Below are positions 53,006-61,716 of a stretch of DNA of 64,000 nucleotides, one piece after another. This DNA is from a bacterium. Its GTDB lineage: Bacteria > Electryoneota > RPQS01. The notes under the pieces are model-generated. The model did not search any database, was not told the DNA's origin, and was given only the letters and a program-made list of their open reading frames with translations. Every line of letters begins with the position of its first letter. The first letter of the stretch is position 1. The DNA lies in NCBI GenBank assembly GCA_036504735.1, contig DASXUQ010000005.1, positions 651,377 through 715,376 on the forward strand. The letters run 5' to 3'. Made by a program: the position numbers and the translations under genes.

Positions 53006-53557
53006 ATGACCATAGACGAACTTTCTGCCGATGTCCGGGCTCGCCTGGCAAACGTGCGCATGCTGCTGCTCGATGTGGATGGCGTCCTTACCGATGGCCA
53101 CCTTCACATCGACGATCACGGCGTGGAATCCAAAGCCTTCTACACCCGCGACGGCTTTGCTCTCGTGTGGCTGAAGCAATACGGCCTGGTCACCGGCGCA
53201 ATTTCGGGGCGAAAGTCTCCGGCAACGGAAATGCGCTGCCGCGATTTGCATTTCGATGAGATCCACATGGGAGATGTCCACAAACTCCCGGTTCTGAACG
53301 ATATTATCACCCGGACCGGCATTCCCGCCGAGGCCATCGCCTATATCGGCGACGATGTGCTCGATCTGCCCATCATGCGGAAAGTCGGAGTCTCTGCCGC
53401 GCCTTCGGACTCCCACACCGAAGTCCTGCGCCGCGTCGACATTATTCTGGACCGTCCCGGCGGCTCCGGCGCCGTTCGGTGCTTTCTGGATCTGTGGCTG
53501 ATGGCAACCGGACGCTGGGAGTCCGCCTTAGAGGATATTTTTCGTGGAAATTTCTAA
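53006..53557 (+). CDS. kdsC: KDO 8-phosphate phosphatase
   Basis: A 183-residue HAD-type C0 phosphatase of the KDO pathway. Motif I LLLDVDGVLTDG, motif II ISGRKS, the lysine in HMGDVHKLPVL and motif III IGDDVLDLP are all present, and there is no cap domain. It removes phosphate from KDO 8-phosphate to give KDO for LPS. I used the ATG; a TTG 27 bases upstream (with GAGG close to it) is an alternative. kdsA and kdsB are not in the window. Confidence 0.9.
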   Translation: MTIDELSADVRARLANVRMLLLDVDGVLTDGHLHIDDHGVESKAFYTRDGFALVWLKQYGLVTGAISGRKSPATEMRCRDLHFDEIHMGDVHKLPVLNDIITRTGIPAEAIAYIGDDVLDLPIMRKVGVSAAPSDSHTEVLRRVDIILDRPGGSGAVRCFLDLWLMATGRWESALEDIFRGNF

Positions 53558-54548
53558 CGGCGTTCAAACCCAGAGCGCCCGTACGGAAAGTCTGGCTGTA
53601 GCCCGACGCCTGCTGCGCATCGAAGCCGAATCGGTCAAGGCTCTGGAAACCCGGATTGACGACACCTTTTTGCGTGCTATCGATCTGCTCGCCGGAATCA
53701 CTGGACGCGTGTTCATTACCGGCATGGGCAAGTCAGGGCACATCGGGCGCAAGATCTCAGCCACGCTGGCCAGTACCGGCACACCCTCCGACTTCCTCCA
53801 CCCCACCGAGGCCGCCCACGGTGATCTGGGCATGGTCACCCGTGCCGATGCAGTCCTGCTGCTCTCCAAAAGCGGCGAGACGGCGGAAATCCTCAGCCTG
53901 ATTCCCTACTTCAAATTGTTGAATGTGCCGGTCATTGGCCTGCTGGGCAACCTCCACAGTTCCCTCGGCGAAAAGTGTGACGTCTGTCTCGACTGCTCCG
54001 TCGTCGAAGAAGGCTGTCCCCTCGATCTGGCTCCCACGGCCTCCACCACCGCCACGCTGGCAATGGGTGACGCCATTGCCGTGGCCCTGCTTACCGAGAA
54101 GAAATTCCGCCCCGAAGATTTTGCTTTCTTGCATCCCGGCGGCGCGCTGGGCCGCAGGCTACTGATGAAAGTCGAGCAGGTGATGCACGCCGGCGAAGAG
54201 GCTCCCCGCGTCTCGCCTGACGCTCCCATGCGCGAAGTGATTCTCGAAATGACACGCAAGCGCCTCGGCGCGGCGTGTGTGGTGGATGCCGAAGGCCGTC
54301 TCGAAGCGATCTTCACCGATGGCGACTTGCGGCGGACCCTCGAACGCGGCATGGACTTTACCGCCATGACCGCCACGCAGGTGGCTGTGCACCATCCCAA
54401 GACCATCGAACCGGGTGCCCTTGTCACACGGGCCATCAATCTGATGGAGACCTACAATATTCTGGTGCTCCCGGTGGTCGACAGCGATGGCAAATTGCTG
54501 GGCATTGTGCATCTCCACGATTTGCTCAAGTCGGGGATTGGCCGGTGA
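53544..54548 (+). CDS. kdsD: Arabinose-5-phosphate isomerase
   Basis: A 334-residue enzyme that makes arabinose 5-phosphate, the KDO precursor. The SIS domain (about 40-170) has FITGMGKSGHIGRKISATLA and LLSKSGETAEIL; the ligand loop PTASTTATLAMGDAIAVAL and HPGGALGRR are typical of KdsD. A pair of CBS domains follows (about 205-334, VVDAEGRLEAIFTDGDLRR). The GTG start overlaps kdsC by 14 bases. Confidence 0.95.
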   Translation: MEISNGVQTQSARTESLAVARRLLRIEAESVKALETRIDDTFLRAIDLLAGITGRVFITGMGKSGHIGRKISATLASTGTPSDFLHPTEAAHGDLGMVTRADAVLLLSKSGETAEILSLIPYFKLLNVPVIGLLGNLHSSLGEKCDVCLDCSVVEEGCPLDLAPTASTTATLAMGDAIAVALLTEKKFRPEDFAFLHPGGALGRRLLMKVEQVMHAGEEAPRVSPDAPMREVILEMTRKRLGAACVVDAEGRLEAIFTDGDLRRTLERGMDFTAMTATQVAVHHPKTIEPGALVTRAINLMETYNILVLPVVDSDGKLLGIVHLHDLLKSGIGR

Positions 54549-55144
54549 GCTACTCACGCACCGTCCTTGCCGCCGCTTGTCTGCTCTTTCTTGCAGGCTG
54601 TACCAAAATCAGTGCGCCACCCACAGGAGATCCGGCCAAGACGGAAGCTCCGCAGCAGGAATTCTACGGCGCAACCATTACCTTTTATCAGGGCGACAAA
54701 CCCAACGGCATTCTGCAGGCGGGCCGCATCCGCAAATTCGAAAAATCGGCGACAATTCTCCTCGACAGCGGTGTGGTGATGGACGTCTACAATGAGCAGG
54801 GCCAGCACACCACCAAACTCTGGGCCGACTCCGCCCGCACCGATGAAAACCGCAAAGATATGATCGCCATGGGGCATGTGATCGCCAAGTCCGACAGCGG
54901 CGAGACATTGCTGAGCGATCAACTGCGCTGGGACAACCGCACCCGCCACATCCGCTCGGATACGCAAGTCAAGCTGATGACCAAAACCGATACCATCAAC
55001 GGCGTAGGCTTCGACTCGGACGAGCATCTGAAGAACTGGCGCATCCTCCAGCCCACGGGGCGCACTTTCCGCGACCTGTCCAAGGCTGTGCCGCGCGACA
55101 CCACCCAGCGCGATACCACGTCGCGCGAGGATTCGCTGCGATGA
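54545..55144 (+). CDS. lptC: LPS export protein LptC, lipoprotein form
   Basis: A 199-residue LptC. The start is GTG within the kdsD stop (GTGA overlap). The N-terminus is a lipoprotein signal (TVLAAACLLFLAGC) where E. coli LptC has an uncut membrane helix. The body carries the LptC beta-jellyroll pattern: GATITFYQGDKPNGILQAGR, then IRSDTQVKLMTKTDTINGVGFDSDEHLKNW, which matches the conserved DTLNGxGFxxDxxLxxxxI block. It passes LPS from the LptB2FG transporter to LptA. A polar Thr/Arg/Asp tail closes the protein. Confidence 0.88.
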   Translation: MSYSRTVLAAACLLFLAGCTKISAPPTGDPAKTEAPQQEFYGATITFYQGDKPNGILQAGRIRKFEKSATILLDSGVVMDVYNEQGQHTTKLWADSARTDENRKDMIAMGHVIAKSDSGETLLSDQLRWDNRTRHIRSDTQVKLMTKTDTINGVGFDSDEHLKNWRILQPTGRTFRDLSKAVPRDTTQRDTTSREDSLR

Positions 55145-56247
55145 TCCGGCGACTGCTCCTTGCCATGCTTTGCTTCGCCGCGCTCCTCGGCGCCGGTCTG
55201 GCGTCCGGGGCCGCCGAACGGACGCCGATTGTTCTCAATCGTGCGCGCACTCTGGTGTCTTCCGAGGAGAACGGCAAACGCAAGCAGGAACTGCAAGGGG
55301 ACGTGGAGATCACCAAGGACAGCCTGATCGTCACCTGCCAGAATGCCGAGTATTATCCCGATTCCGGGATCGTCATTTTCCGCGATGATGTCGTCTTCAA
55401 GACTCCCCACCGGATCCTCATGGCCGATCAGGTCATTTACAATGAGAATACGGAAGAGGTCCACGCCTCCAACCGCGTGCGCGTCTATCAGGGTGACACC
55501 TTATCCGCCACATCCCGCACAGCCGACTACTTCGACCGGCTGAAGGCCGGATACCTCTATGATGAGGTGAACATGCGCGAGGACAATCGCCGCGTGCTGC
55601 TCACCGGCCAAAAGGGATTCGGGGACAACGACCGCAAGTACGGCTGGGTTACGGGAAATCCCGTCGCCACCGAGCGCGACAGCACCATGAAAATTATCAG
55701 TCAGGTGCATGGCGACACCATCGAGTATTTCGGCGATACCAAGCTGATGCGCGTCCGCGGCAAAGTCCGCGTCGACCGTGATAGCCTTGTCGCCACCGGC
55801 ACCGCGCTGGATTACTTCACCCAGGAGCACTACGCCGTTCTGGTAGGCGGGCCGGAAGCCATGCGCAGCAATGACCATGTCAAGGGCGATACCATCCGTC
55901 TCTATTTCGAAAAGGAGAAGGAGGCGCTGGACAGCGTCGAGGTCTCCGGCCACGCGCTGGTCACCAGCCCTGCCGACAGCACCTCTCCTGAGCCTCTGAA
56001 CCGGATGGAGGGCAAGCACATGACGCTCTACCTCGACAAGGGGGCGATCTCCAAAGTGCTTGTGCAGGGAACAGCCGTCGCCACCTACTATGTGCGTGAG
56101 AAGGCCGAGAAGCGCGGCATGAACATCACCTCCGGTGACCGCTTGTGGGTCTTTTTCGAAGACCGCAAAATCGCCCGCATCCGGGTCGAAGGCGGCACCG
56201 AAGGCCAGTACACGCCCCAACGGCTTGTCAGCAAGCCGGCGTCGTAA
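55141..56247 (+). CDS. lptA: LptA/OstA-like periplasmic LPS transport protein, double length
   Basis: A 368-residue protein; LptA is usually near 180. A signal peptide (LLLAMLCFAALLGAGLASGA) precedes at least two OstA-type units: GDVEITKDSLIVTCQNAEYY near 50-70 and GKVRVDRDSLVATGTALDYF near 200-220, each followed by further strands (LMADQVIYNENTEEVHASNR). OstA repeats stack into the bridge that carries LPS across the periplasm. The ATG overlaps the lptC stop (ATGA). The extra length may let one chain span more of the gap. Confidence 0.85.
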   Translation: MIRRLLLAMLCFAALLGAGLASGAAERTPIVLNRARTLVSSEENGKRKQELQGDVEITKDSLIVTCQNAEYYPDSGIVIFRDDVVFKTPHRILMADQVIYNENTEEVHASNRVRVYQGDTLSATSRTADYFDRLKAGYLYDEVNMREDNRRVLLTGQKGFGDNDRKYGWVTGNPVATERDSTMKIISQVHGDTIEYFGDTKLMRVRGKVRVDRDSLVATGTALDYFTQEHYAVLVGGPEAMRSNDHVKGDTIRLYFEKEKEALDSVEVSGHALVTSPADSTSPEPLNRMEGKHMTLYLDKGAISKVLVQGTAVATYYVREKAEKRGMNITSGDRLWVFFEDRKIARIRVEGGTEGQYTPQRLVSKPAS

Positions 56248-56282
56248 GTTGGATATTATAGCTAACCCGTTGCGAGGATCGC

Positions 56283-58883
56283 TTGACCGCAAAGAACATT
56301 AAGGCGCAACCGCAGTCCAAAAACGCTGCAACCCACGCCACCGCTCCGGCGCGGAGCACCAGCCTCAAAACCTGGCAGGCCGATCTCATCGCCTGCGCGG
56401 TGATCTATCTGGCTGTCTTCATCTTCTTCTACCAGATCCCTCTGCAAGGGAAAACGTTCTCGCGCGGTGATGATACCGAGGCGGCAGCCTCCACAACCAC
56501 CTTTGCCAAGCAGGAAGCACAAACTCACGGTTATCCGCTGTGGTGCCCCTACATCTTCGGCGGCTTCCCCGGCATGGCCGCGGGCGCCTATGGCAGCTAT
56601 GAGTTCATGGGCGGCCCCTACGCCTTCGCCTACCGTTATCTCAATCCCCGCTACTGGGTGGACGTGCTGACCATTGACGGGCTGTTCCTCGGCAAGTCTG
56701 CGGATCCGCAAACCCGTTTTGATCCCTACTATCTGAACCCGAGCTGGTATGTGGCGCTCATGTTTTACGGCGGACTGCTCACCTTCCTGCTCATGCGGCG
56801 GCTGGGGTTAAGCACGCTGATTTCCCTGATGGGCGGACTGCTGATGGCGTGGAACCCCTACCTGATTTCTCTTGCCACGGCGGCTCATGGCGGCAAGTTG
56901 CTGACGTTCATTTATATGCCGCTGATCATTCTGGCCGCCTGGAACGTCTTCGAGAAACGCCGATTGTTCGATCTGGCGATTCTCGCACTGGCTTTCGGCT
57001 GGCAGATCGCCATCGGCGGCCATACACAGATTCTCTTCTACAGCATGGTCACGGTAGCCATTCTGTATGTCGTCTGGGCCATTTTCGAGTGGCGCGAAAC
57101 CAAATCGCCGCTCGTGCTCAAACCGGCGGCCTTTGTTGCCATTGCCCTGTTGCTCGGCTTTGCCGTCGGCGCGCTCTGGTACATCCCGCTCCTGAAATAC
57201 ACCGGCTTCTCGATTCGCGGCATGGGCCCGGCCATTGCTCAGGCCGGCGGTGCCACGGGCTACTCCATTGCCGAAGCCACCGGCTGGTCCTTCTCGCCCG
57301 GCGAGTTGATTACCTTCATCGTGCCGTCCTGGTTCGGTCTCTCTTCGCGCTATCTCTGGAACGGTCCGCAGGGCGCGATGATGATCCCCGCGTACTGGGG
57401 GGACATGCCCTTTACCTCGTCGAGCTTCTACTTCGGCGTGGTGCCGTTCTTCTTCGCCATCCTCGCCTTCTTCGGCAAGAAGGACCGCCTGTTCTGGGGT
57501 CTGGTCGCGCTGTCCGGCTTTTCCATTCTGCTCTCGTTCGGTTCGCACTTCCAGAGCTTCTATTCGCTCTTCTTTAACTATCTGCCGTTCTTCAATAAAT
57601 TCCGCACGCCGTCGCTCATCCTCCTGCTGGTGGTGCTCTCCGGCATCGTGCTGGCGGGCTACGGTCTCCGCTTTGTGCTAAACATGCCGCGCACCGACAA
57701 GTGGAAGAAAGCCTTCCTCGTCGGCATGTGCGTCTGCGCCGGCATTCTGGTCATTGCACTGGTCAGCGGCAATACTCTGGAAGGTCTGTTCGGGTCGTTT
57801 GAGCGCCCCGGGGAGCCCGCTCAATACGGCGCACAGACCATGCAGATGCTCCGTGACATCCGTTTCGAAATTCTTCGCAACAGTCTTGCCATGTCCATGC
57901 TGTGGCTGGGTCTTGCCTTCGCCGCCTGCTGGGCATTGGTCACGGAGCGAATCAAGTTTACGGCCAACTCTTTTGTGGTGGTAATCCTGGCCATCACGGC
58001 GATTGACATGTTCTTCTTCTCCAAAAAGTTCTTTGAACCGCAATCGTCCACGACCACGCTCGAGACCCTTCAGCCTACCCGCGTGGTAGACATGCTGAAG
58101 CAGGACAAGAGCATCTTCCGCGTCATGCCCATCGGCAATTTGTCGCAGGACAATCGCTGGGCCGCGTGGGAAGTCGCCTCGCTGGGCGGCTACCACGGCG
58201 CCAAAATGCGCGGCTATCAGGATCTGGCGGAGAACGTGTTCTACAATGGCGCGGACCGCCGCATGCCCCTGAATATCCCCTTCTTCTCGGCGATGAACTG
58301 CAAGTACTTCCTCGTCGAGGGACCGCTGCCTCCGGTCGCCGGACTCGAACCCATGCTGGGTGATTCCGCCGCCAAACAATATCTCTACCGCAATCGCAAC
58401 GCGCTCGACCGCGTCTACTTCGCGGATTCCGTGCAGGTCATTTCCGACCGCGTCGCCACCGTCAAGCGCATCGCCGATCCCGCCTTCCCGTGGGGCAGAA
58501 TGGCCATCACCGACAAGTCGCTGCCCGGTCCTGTTGGAATGGACAGCGCCCGCAGCGCCCGCGTCACGGACTATACTCCCGATGACGTGAAGATCTCCGC
58601 CCGCACGTCGGCTCCGTCGCTTCTGGTGCTGTCCGATGCCTATTATGCTCCGGGCTGGACAGCCTTCGACAACAACAAAGAAACGCCCATCTACATGGTC
58701 AACGGCTTCGTGCGCGGCATTTACCTGCAACCGGGTGACCATAGCATCGAATATCGCTACACCGGCAAGTATGAGCACCGCGGCATGGCGGTCGCCACCG
58801 TCTCGCACTTCCTCGTCTGGGGTCTGGTGATCGGCGCGTTCCTCTATGAGCGCAAGCGCCGCAACGTGAGGACGGACGCGTGA
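56283..58883 (+). CDS. YfhO-family integral membrane protein
   Basis: An 866-residue protein with about a dozen membrane helices and a soluble C-terminal third. Early residues include an acidic loop [12 protein letters not shown] after the first helix, as in GT-C glycosyltransferases, and [13 protein letters not shown]. The C-terminal part ([20 protein letters not shown], then ending in one more helix) is the YfhO hallmark. YfhO-type proteins help glycosylate cell-wall or lipid-linked polymers in Gram-positives. Its place between lptA and lptB suggests a step in LPS or O-antigen decoration. The start is TTG after GAGGA. Confidence 0.85.
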   Translation: MTAKNIKAQPQSKNAATHATAPARSTSLKTWQADLIACAVIYLAVFIFFYQIPLQGKTFSRGDDTEAAASTTTFAKQEAQTHGYPLWCPYIFGGFPGMAAGAYGSYEFMGGPYAFAYRYLNPRYWVDVLTIDGLFLGKSADPQTRFDPYYLNPSWYVALMFYGGLLTFLLMRRLGLSTLISLMGGLLMAWNPYLISLATAAHGGKLLTFIYMPLIILAAWNVFEKRRLFDLAILALAFGWQIAIGGHTQILFYSMVTVAILYVVWAIFEWRETKSPLVLKPAAFVAIALLLGFAVGALWYIPLLKYTGFSIRGMGPAIAQAGGATGYSIAEATGWSFSPGELITFIVPSWFGLSSRYLWNGPQGAMMIPAYWGDMPFTSSSFYFGVVPFFFAILAFFGKKDRLFWGLVALSGFSILLSFGSHFQSFYSLFFNYLPFFNKFRTPSLILLLVVLSGIVLAGYGLRFVLNMPRTDKWKKAFLVGMCVCAGILVIALVSGNTLEGLFGSFERPGEPAQYGAQTMQMLRDIRFEILRNSLAMSMLWLGLAFAACWALVTERIKFTANSFVVVILAITAIDMFFFSKKFFEPQSSTTTLETLQPTRVVDMLKQDKSIFRVMPIGNLSQDNRWAAWEVASLGGYHGAKMRGYQDLAENVFYNGADRRMPLNIPFFSAMNCKYFLVEGPLPPVAGLEPMLGDSAAKQYLYRNRNALDRVYFADSVQVISDRVATVKRIADPAFPWGRMAITDKSLPGPVGMDSARSARVTDYTPDDVKISARTSAPSLLVLSDAYYAPGWTAFDNNKETPIYMVNGFVRGIYLQPGDHSIEYRYTGKYEHRGMAVATVSHFLVWGLVIGAFLYERKRRNVRTDA

Positions 58884-59671
58884 TCGTGCAGCCCGCACCG
58901 ACTCCTCCGTCCACTGACGGCCCGGCTCCCGTGGCCTATAAGCCGCACACGCTGATCGCGGAGAACCTGGTCAAGTATTATGGCCGCCGCAAGGTGGTGG
59001 ATGACGTCACGCTTCGCCTCAGCACCGGTGAGACCGTCGGACTGCTCGGCCCCAACGGCGCGGGCAAGACCACCTCGTTCTATATGGTGGTTGGATTGAT
59101 TAAGCCCAATGCCGGCCGCATCCGGATCAATGACAAGGTCATCACTCATTTGCCCATGTACCGCCGTGCGCGGCTGGGCATCAGCTACCTTGCGCAGGAA
59201 CCCTCTGTCTTCCGCAAGCTGACCGTCGAGCAGAATCTGAAATGTGTGCTCGAATTCACGCCGCTCAATGGCCGCCAGCGCCGCGAACGCATGGAGCAGC
59301 TCCTCGAGGAGTTCCGTCTCACCCACGTGCGCAAGAACAGGGGCTACCGCCTCTCCGGCGGCGAGCGCCGCCGTGTGGAAATCGCCCGCTCCCTGATCAC
59401 CGAACCCAAATTCATGCTGCTCGATGAGCCCTTTGCCGGCATTGACCCGATTGCCGTCAATGATATTCAGGAAATCGTGCGCGGACTGCGCTCCCGGGGC
59501 ATCGGCGTGCTCATTACCGACCATAATGTCCATGAGACTCTGGCCATCACGGACCGCTCCTATCTGATTTACAGCGGGCACCTCCTCAAGGAGGGCAGCG
59601 CCGAATTCCTTGCCAGCGATGAAGAAGCCCGCAGAATTTATCTGGGAGAGTCGTTCCGACTTGACAGGTAA
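58880..59671 (+). CDS. lptB: LPS export ABC transporter ATPase LptB
   Basis: A 263-residue ATPase. Walker [20 protein letters not shown]-loop [20 protein letters not shown], signature [15 protein letters not shown], Walker [14 protein letters not shown] and H-loop [26 protein letters not shown] is specific to LptB. The GTG start overlaps the YfhO stop by four bases. lptF and lptG are not in the window. A proline-rich 25-residue N-terminal extension precedes the domain. Confidence 0.95.
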   Translation: MIVQPAPTPPSTDGPAPVAYKPHTLIAENLVKYYGRRKVVDDVTLRLSTGETVGLLGPNGAGKTTSFYMVVGLIKPNAGRIRINDKVITHLPMYRRARLGISYLAQEPSVFRKLTVEQNLKCVLEFTPLNGRQRRERMEQLLEEFRLTHVRKNRGYRLSGGERRRVEIARSLITEPKFMLLDEPFAGIDPIAVNDIQEIVRGLRSRGIGVLITDHNVHETLAITDRSYLIYSGHLLKEGSAEFLASDEEARRIYLGESFRLDR

Positions 59672-59689
59672 CGCGGAATCTCCTATCTT
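59661..59689 (+). promoter_or_regulatory. rpoN promoter inside the lptB end
   Basis: TTGACA, 17-base spacer, TATCTT. The -35 overlaps the last lptB codons. It predicts a leader of about 193 bases. Confidence 0.65.
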
Positions 59690-59889
59690 TGACACAACAC
59701 TCTTTATAGCACTGCCGCTCAAGTTTGACGCGACACTGCCGATAACACGTGTGGTACCCCTCTGATCCTTGTTAGGGTTGCGCCCCGGCAATCTGCTTTC
59801 CCGCCGCCGGACATCAAACCCCAGATGTGTTTACTTTCCCCGTTTAACGGATAAATTAGAAAACCTCGAGCCCCTCGAGGAGAGCACGT
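59672..59889 (+). other. Leader region of rpoN
   Basis: The region carries a near-repeat TTTGACRCRACACT at 59688 and 59724, a second repeat CACTGCCG at 59710 and 59734, an ACACGTGT palindrome near 59744 and a hairpin over the ribosome site. No short reading frame stands out. Confidence 0.5.
59864..59880 (+). promoter_or_regulatory. Hairpin overlapping the rpoN ribosome-binding site
   Basis: CCTCGAG, three C, CTCGAGG. The right arm includes the first four bases of the GAGGAGAG site before the rpoN ATG, so folding would limit ribosome access. Confidence 0.5.
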
Positions 59890-61377
59890 ATGCACCAACT
59901 TCGACAAGAGCTACGACAAAAGCTCGAACAATACCTCCAGCCCCAGCAGATTCTTCGCAGCGAATTGATTCAATTACCGCTGCTGGAACTCGAACTCCGC
60001 GTTCGCACGGAGTTGCAGGAGAACCCGTTCCTCGAGGAACTGCCCGAGGACGAAGCTATTGTCGAAAAGGAACATGCGGAGATCGAGACCGAACAGGCCG
60101 CGGCCTCCTTCGAAACCACCGGTGAGCAGGCCGAGCGCGAAACCGCCGCCGCCAAGCCGGAAGAGCCCATGACGGCCACCAAGACCGAAGATGAGGTGGA
60201 TTGGGAAAACTACCTGGACGACGAGGAGACTCTGGTCTTCGCCGCCAACAAGTTTATGCCCGATGAACTCATCGAGACGCCGCGTCCGTTTATCCCTTCT
60301 CTGGCCGAGCATCTCGAAGAGCAGCTTCACATGCAGCGCCTCACCGACGAGGAGCTGCGCATCGGCCAGTACATCATCGGCTCGGTCAACAAGGACGGCT
60401 ACCTCAACTATCCCATCGAAGAGATTGCCCGCGAACTGAACGTCGATGTGCCGATGGCCGACAAGGTGCTCCGCTGTGTGCAGCAGCTCGATCCTCCCGG
60501 CATTGCCGCCCGCAATCTGCAGGAGTGTCTGGCCATTCAGTTGCGCCAGAGCGAGACTCCCGACAAGGCGCGGCTCCCGTTGCGGATGATTACCGAAACC
60601 TATGAAGATTTCCTTAACAAGCGTTTCGAAGTCGTCGCCCGCAAGCTCGGTGTGGCCCTTGAAGAGGTCAAAGCCGCCTTCGGTGAGATCCGCAAGCTGA
60701 ATCCCAAACCGGGTGAAGGCTACTTCGATGAAAAGCAGAACTACATCGTCCCCGATCTGGTGGTGCAGCGTGTGGGTGACGGCGATCTGGCCGAATATGT
60801 CGTCTATCTGAATGACGGCAATATCCCCAGCTTCCACATCAACAGCGCCTACAAGGAAATGTTCCTCGCGGGCAACACTGACAAGAAGGTCAAGGACTTC
60901 GTCACCCGCAAGCTCGAAAGCGCGCGCTGGTTTGTCAATGCCATTCATCAGCGGCAGACCACCATTCTGCGCACCATGCGCGCCATCGTCAAGCGGCAGG
61001 AAGGCTTCTTCCGCCACGGCAAGGACCATCTCAAGCCGATGATCCTGCAGGATATCGCCGAAGAGATCGGGATGGACATTTCCACCATCTCCCGCGTGAC
61101 CTCCGGCAAGTATGTGCAGACCGAATGGGGCGTGTTCGAACTCAAGTATTTCTTCTCCGAGCGCATGGAGACGTCCGAGGGCGAAGAGATCTCCACCAAG
61201 GTGATCAAATCCCGCCTGCAGGAGATCATCGACAACGAAGACAAGTCCGATCCCCTCTCCGATCAGGCCATTGCCGAAATGCTCGCCAAAGAGGGCTACC
61301 CCATCGCCCGCCGCACCGTCCAAAAATACCGCGAGCAACTGAGCATCCCCGTCAAAAGACTGCGCCGCGAAATCTGA
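59890..61377 (+). CDS. rpoN: RNA polymerase sigma-54 factor
   Basis: A 495-residue sigma-54. Region I (about 1-48) is rich in Gln and Leu (RQKLEQYLQPQQILRSELIQ) and is the activator-interaction part. Region II is acidic. The core-binding domain (about 120-310) has VQQLDPPGIAARNLQECLAI and LNPKPGEGYF, and the helix-turn-helix DIAEEIGMDISTISRVTSGK is followed by the RpoN box ARRTVQKYRE at 473-482, which reads the -24 element. It should need enhancer-binding ATPases to work; none is in the window. Confidence 0.97.
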   Translation: MHQLRQELRQKLEQYLQPQQILRSELIQLPLLELELRVRTELQENPFLEELPEDEAIVEKEHAEIETEQAAASFETTGEQAERETAAAKPEEPMTATKTEDEVDWENYLDDEETLVFAANKFMPDELIETPRPFIPSLAEHLEEQLHMQRLTDEELRIGQYIIGSVNKDGYLNYPIEEIARELNVDVPMADKVLRCVQQLDPPGIAARNLQECLAIQLRQSETPDKARLPLRMITETYEDFLNKRFEVVARKLGVALEEVKAAFGEIRKLNPKPGEGYFDEKQNYIVPDLVVQRVGDGDLAEYVVYLNDGNIPSFHINSAYKEMFLAGNTDKKVKDFVTRKLESARWFVNAIHQRQTTILRTMRAIVKRQEGFFRHGKDHLKPMILQDIAEEIGMDISTISRVTSGKYVQTEWGVFELKYFFSERMETSEGEEISTKVIKSRLQEIIDNEDKSDPLSDQAIAEMLAKEGYPIARRTVQKYREQLSIPVKRLRREI

Positions 61378-61716
61378 CCTCAACGTTGTCCCGCGCGCCC
61401 ATAGAACGCACAAAGGCGAACCCTAATCCGGTTCGCCTTTCTCGTAGATCTACCCCCACCCACGGGTTCAAAAGGATTTCGCATTCGGTCGTGCTGTCGC
61501 ATCCAAGGCGCATTCACACCATGCCACACCATCGGTATTCGGCACAACATGCTAATAATCAATACCCCGCACCCAAAATTCTCGCATATGCCCAGCCTTC
61601 ACACGGAGTAAGCCCTCAAATTGCCTTTCGGGCGGCTCTCTCTGGCGGCGTACCCTCGAAATTTGTATATTGATGGGCTTACCTTTCCCTTCATACATTA
61701 ACCCTGCACAGTTTTT
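61378..61716. other. Intergenic region between rpoN and lon
   Basis: The 339 bases contain the rpoN terminator and candidate lon promoter elements (TTGATG at 61670, spacer 18, TACATT at 61694; a separate TATATT at 61666). No CIRCE-type inverted repeat and no gene is visible. Confidence 0.5.
61412..61440 (+). terminator. rpoN terminator
   Basis: An 11-bp perfect stem (AAAGGCGAACC and complement) with a seven-base loop. The stem ends in TTT and runs into CTCGT. It starts 35 bases past the stop codon. Confidence 0.7.

Noticed and set aside
52850-53416. 188-codon minus-strand frame in front of and over kdsC
   Set aside because: Mostly antisense to kdsC, which has all HAD motifs; the part outside kdsC covers the LPS-operon promoter.
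59974-61413. 479-codon minus-strand frame
   Set aside because: Antisense to rpoN. Composition is Gly/Leu/His-rich with no family motif.
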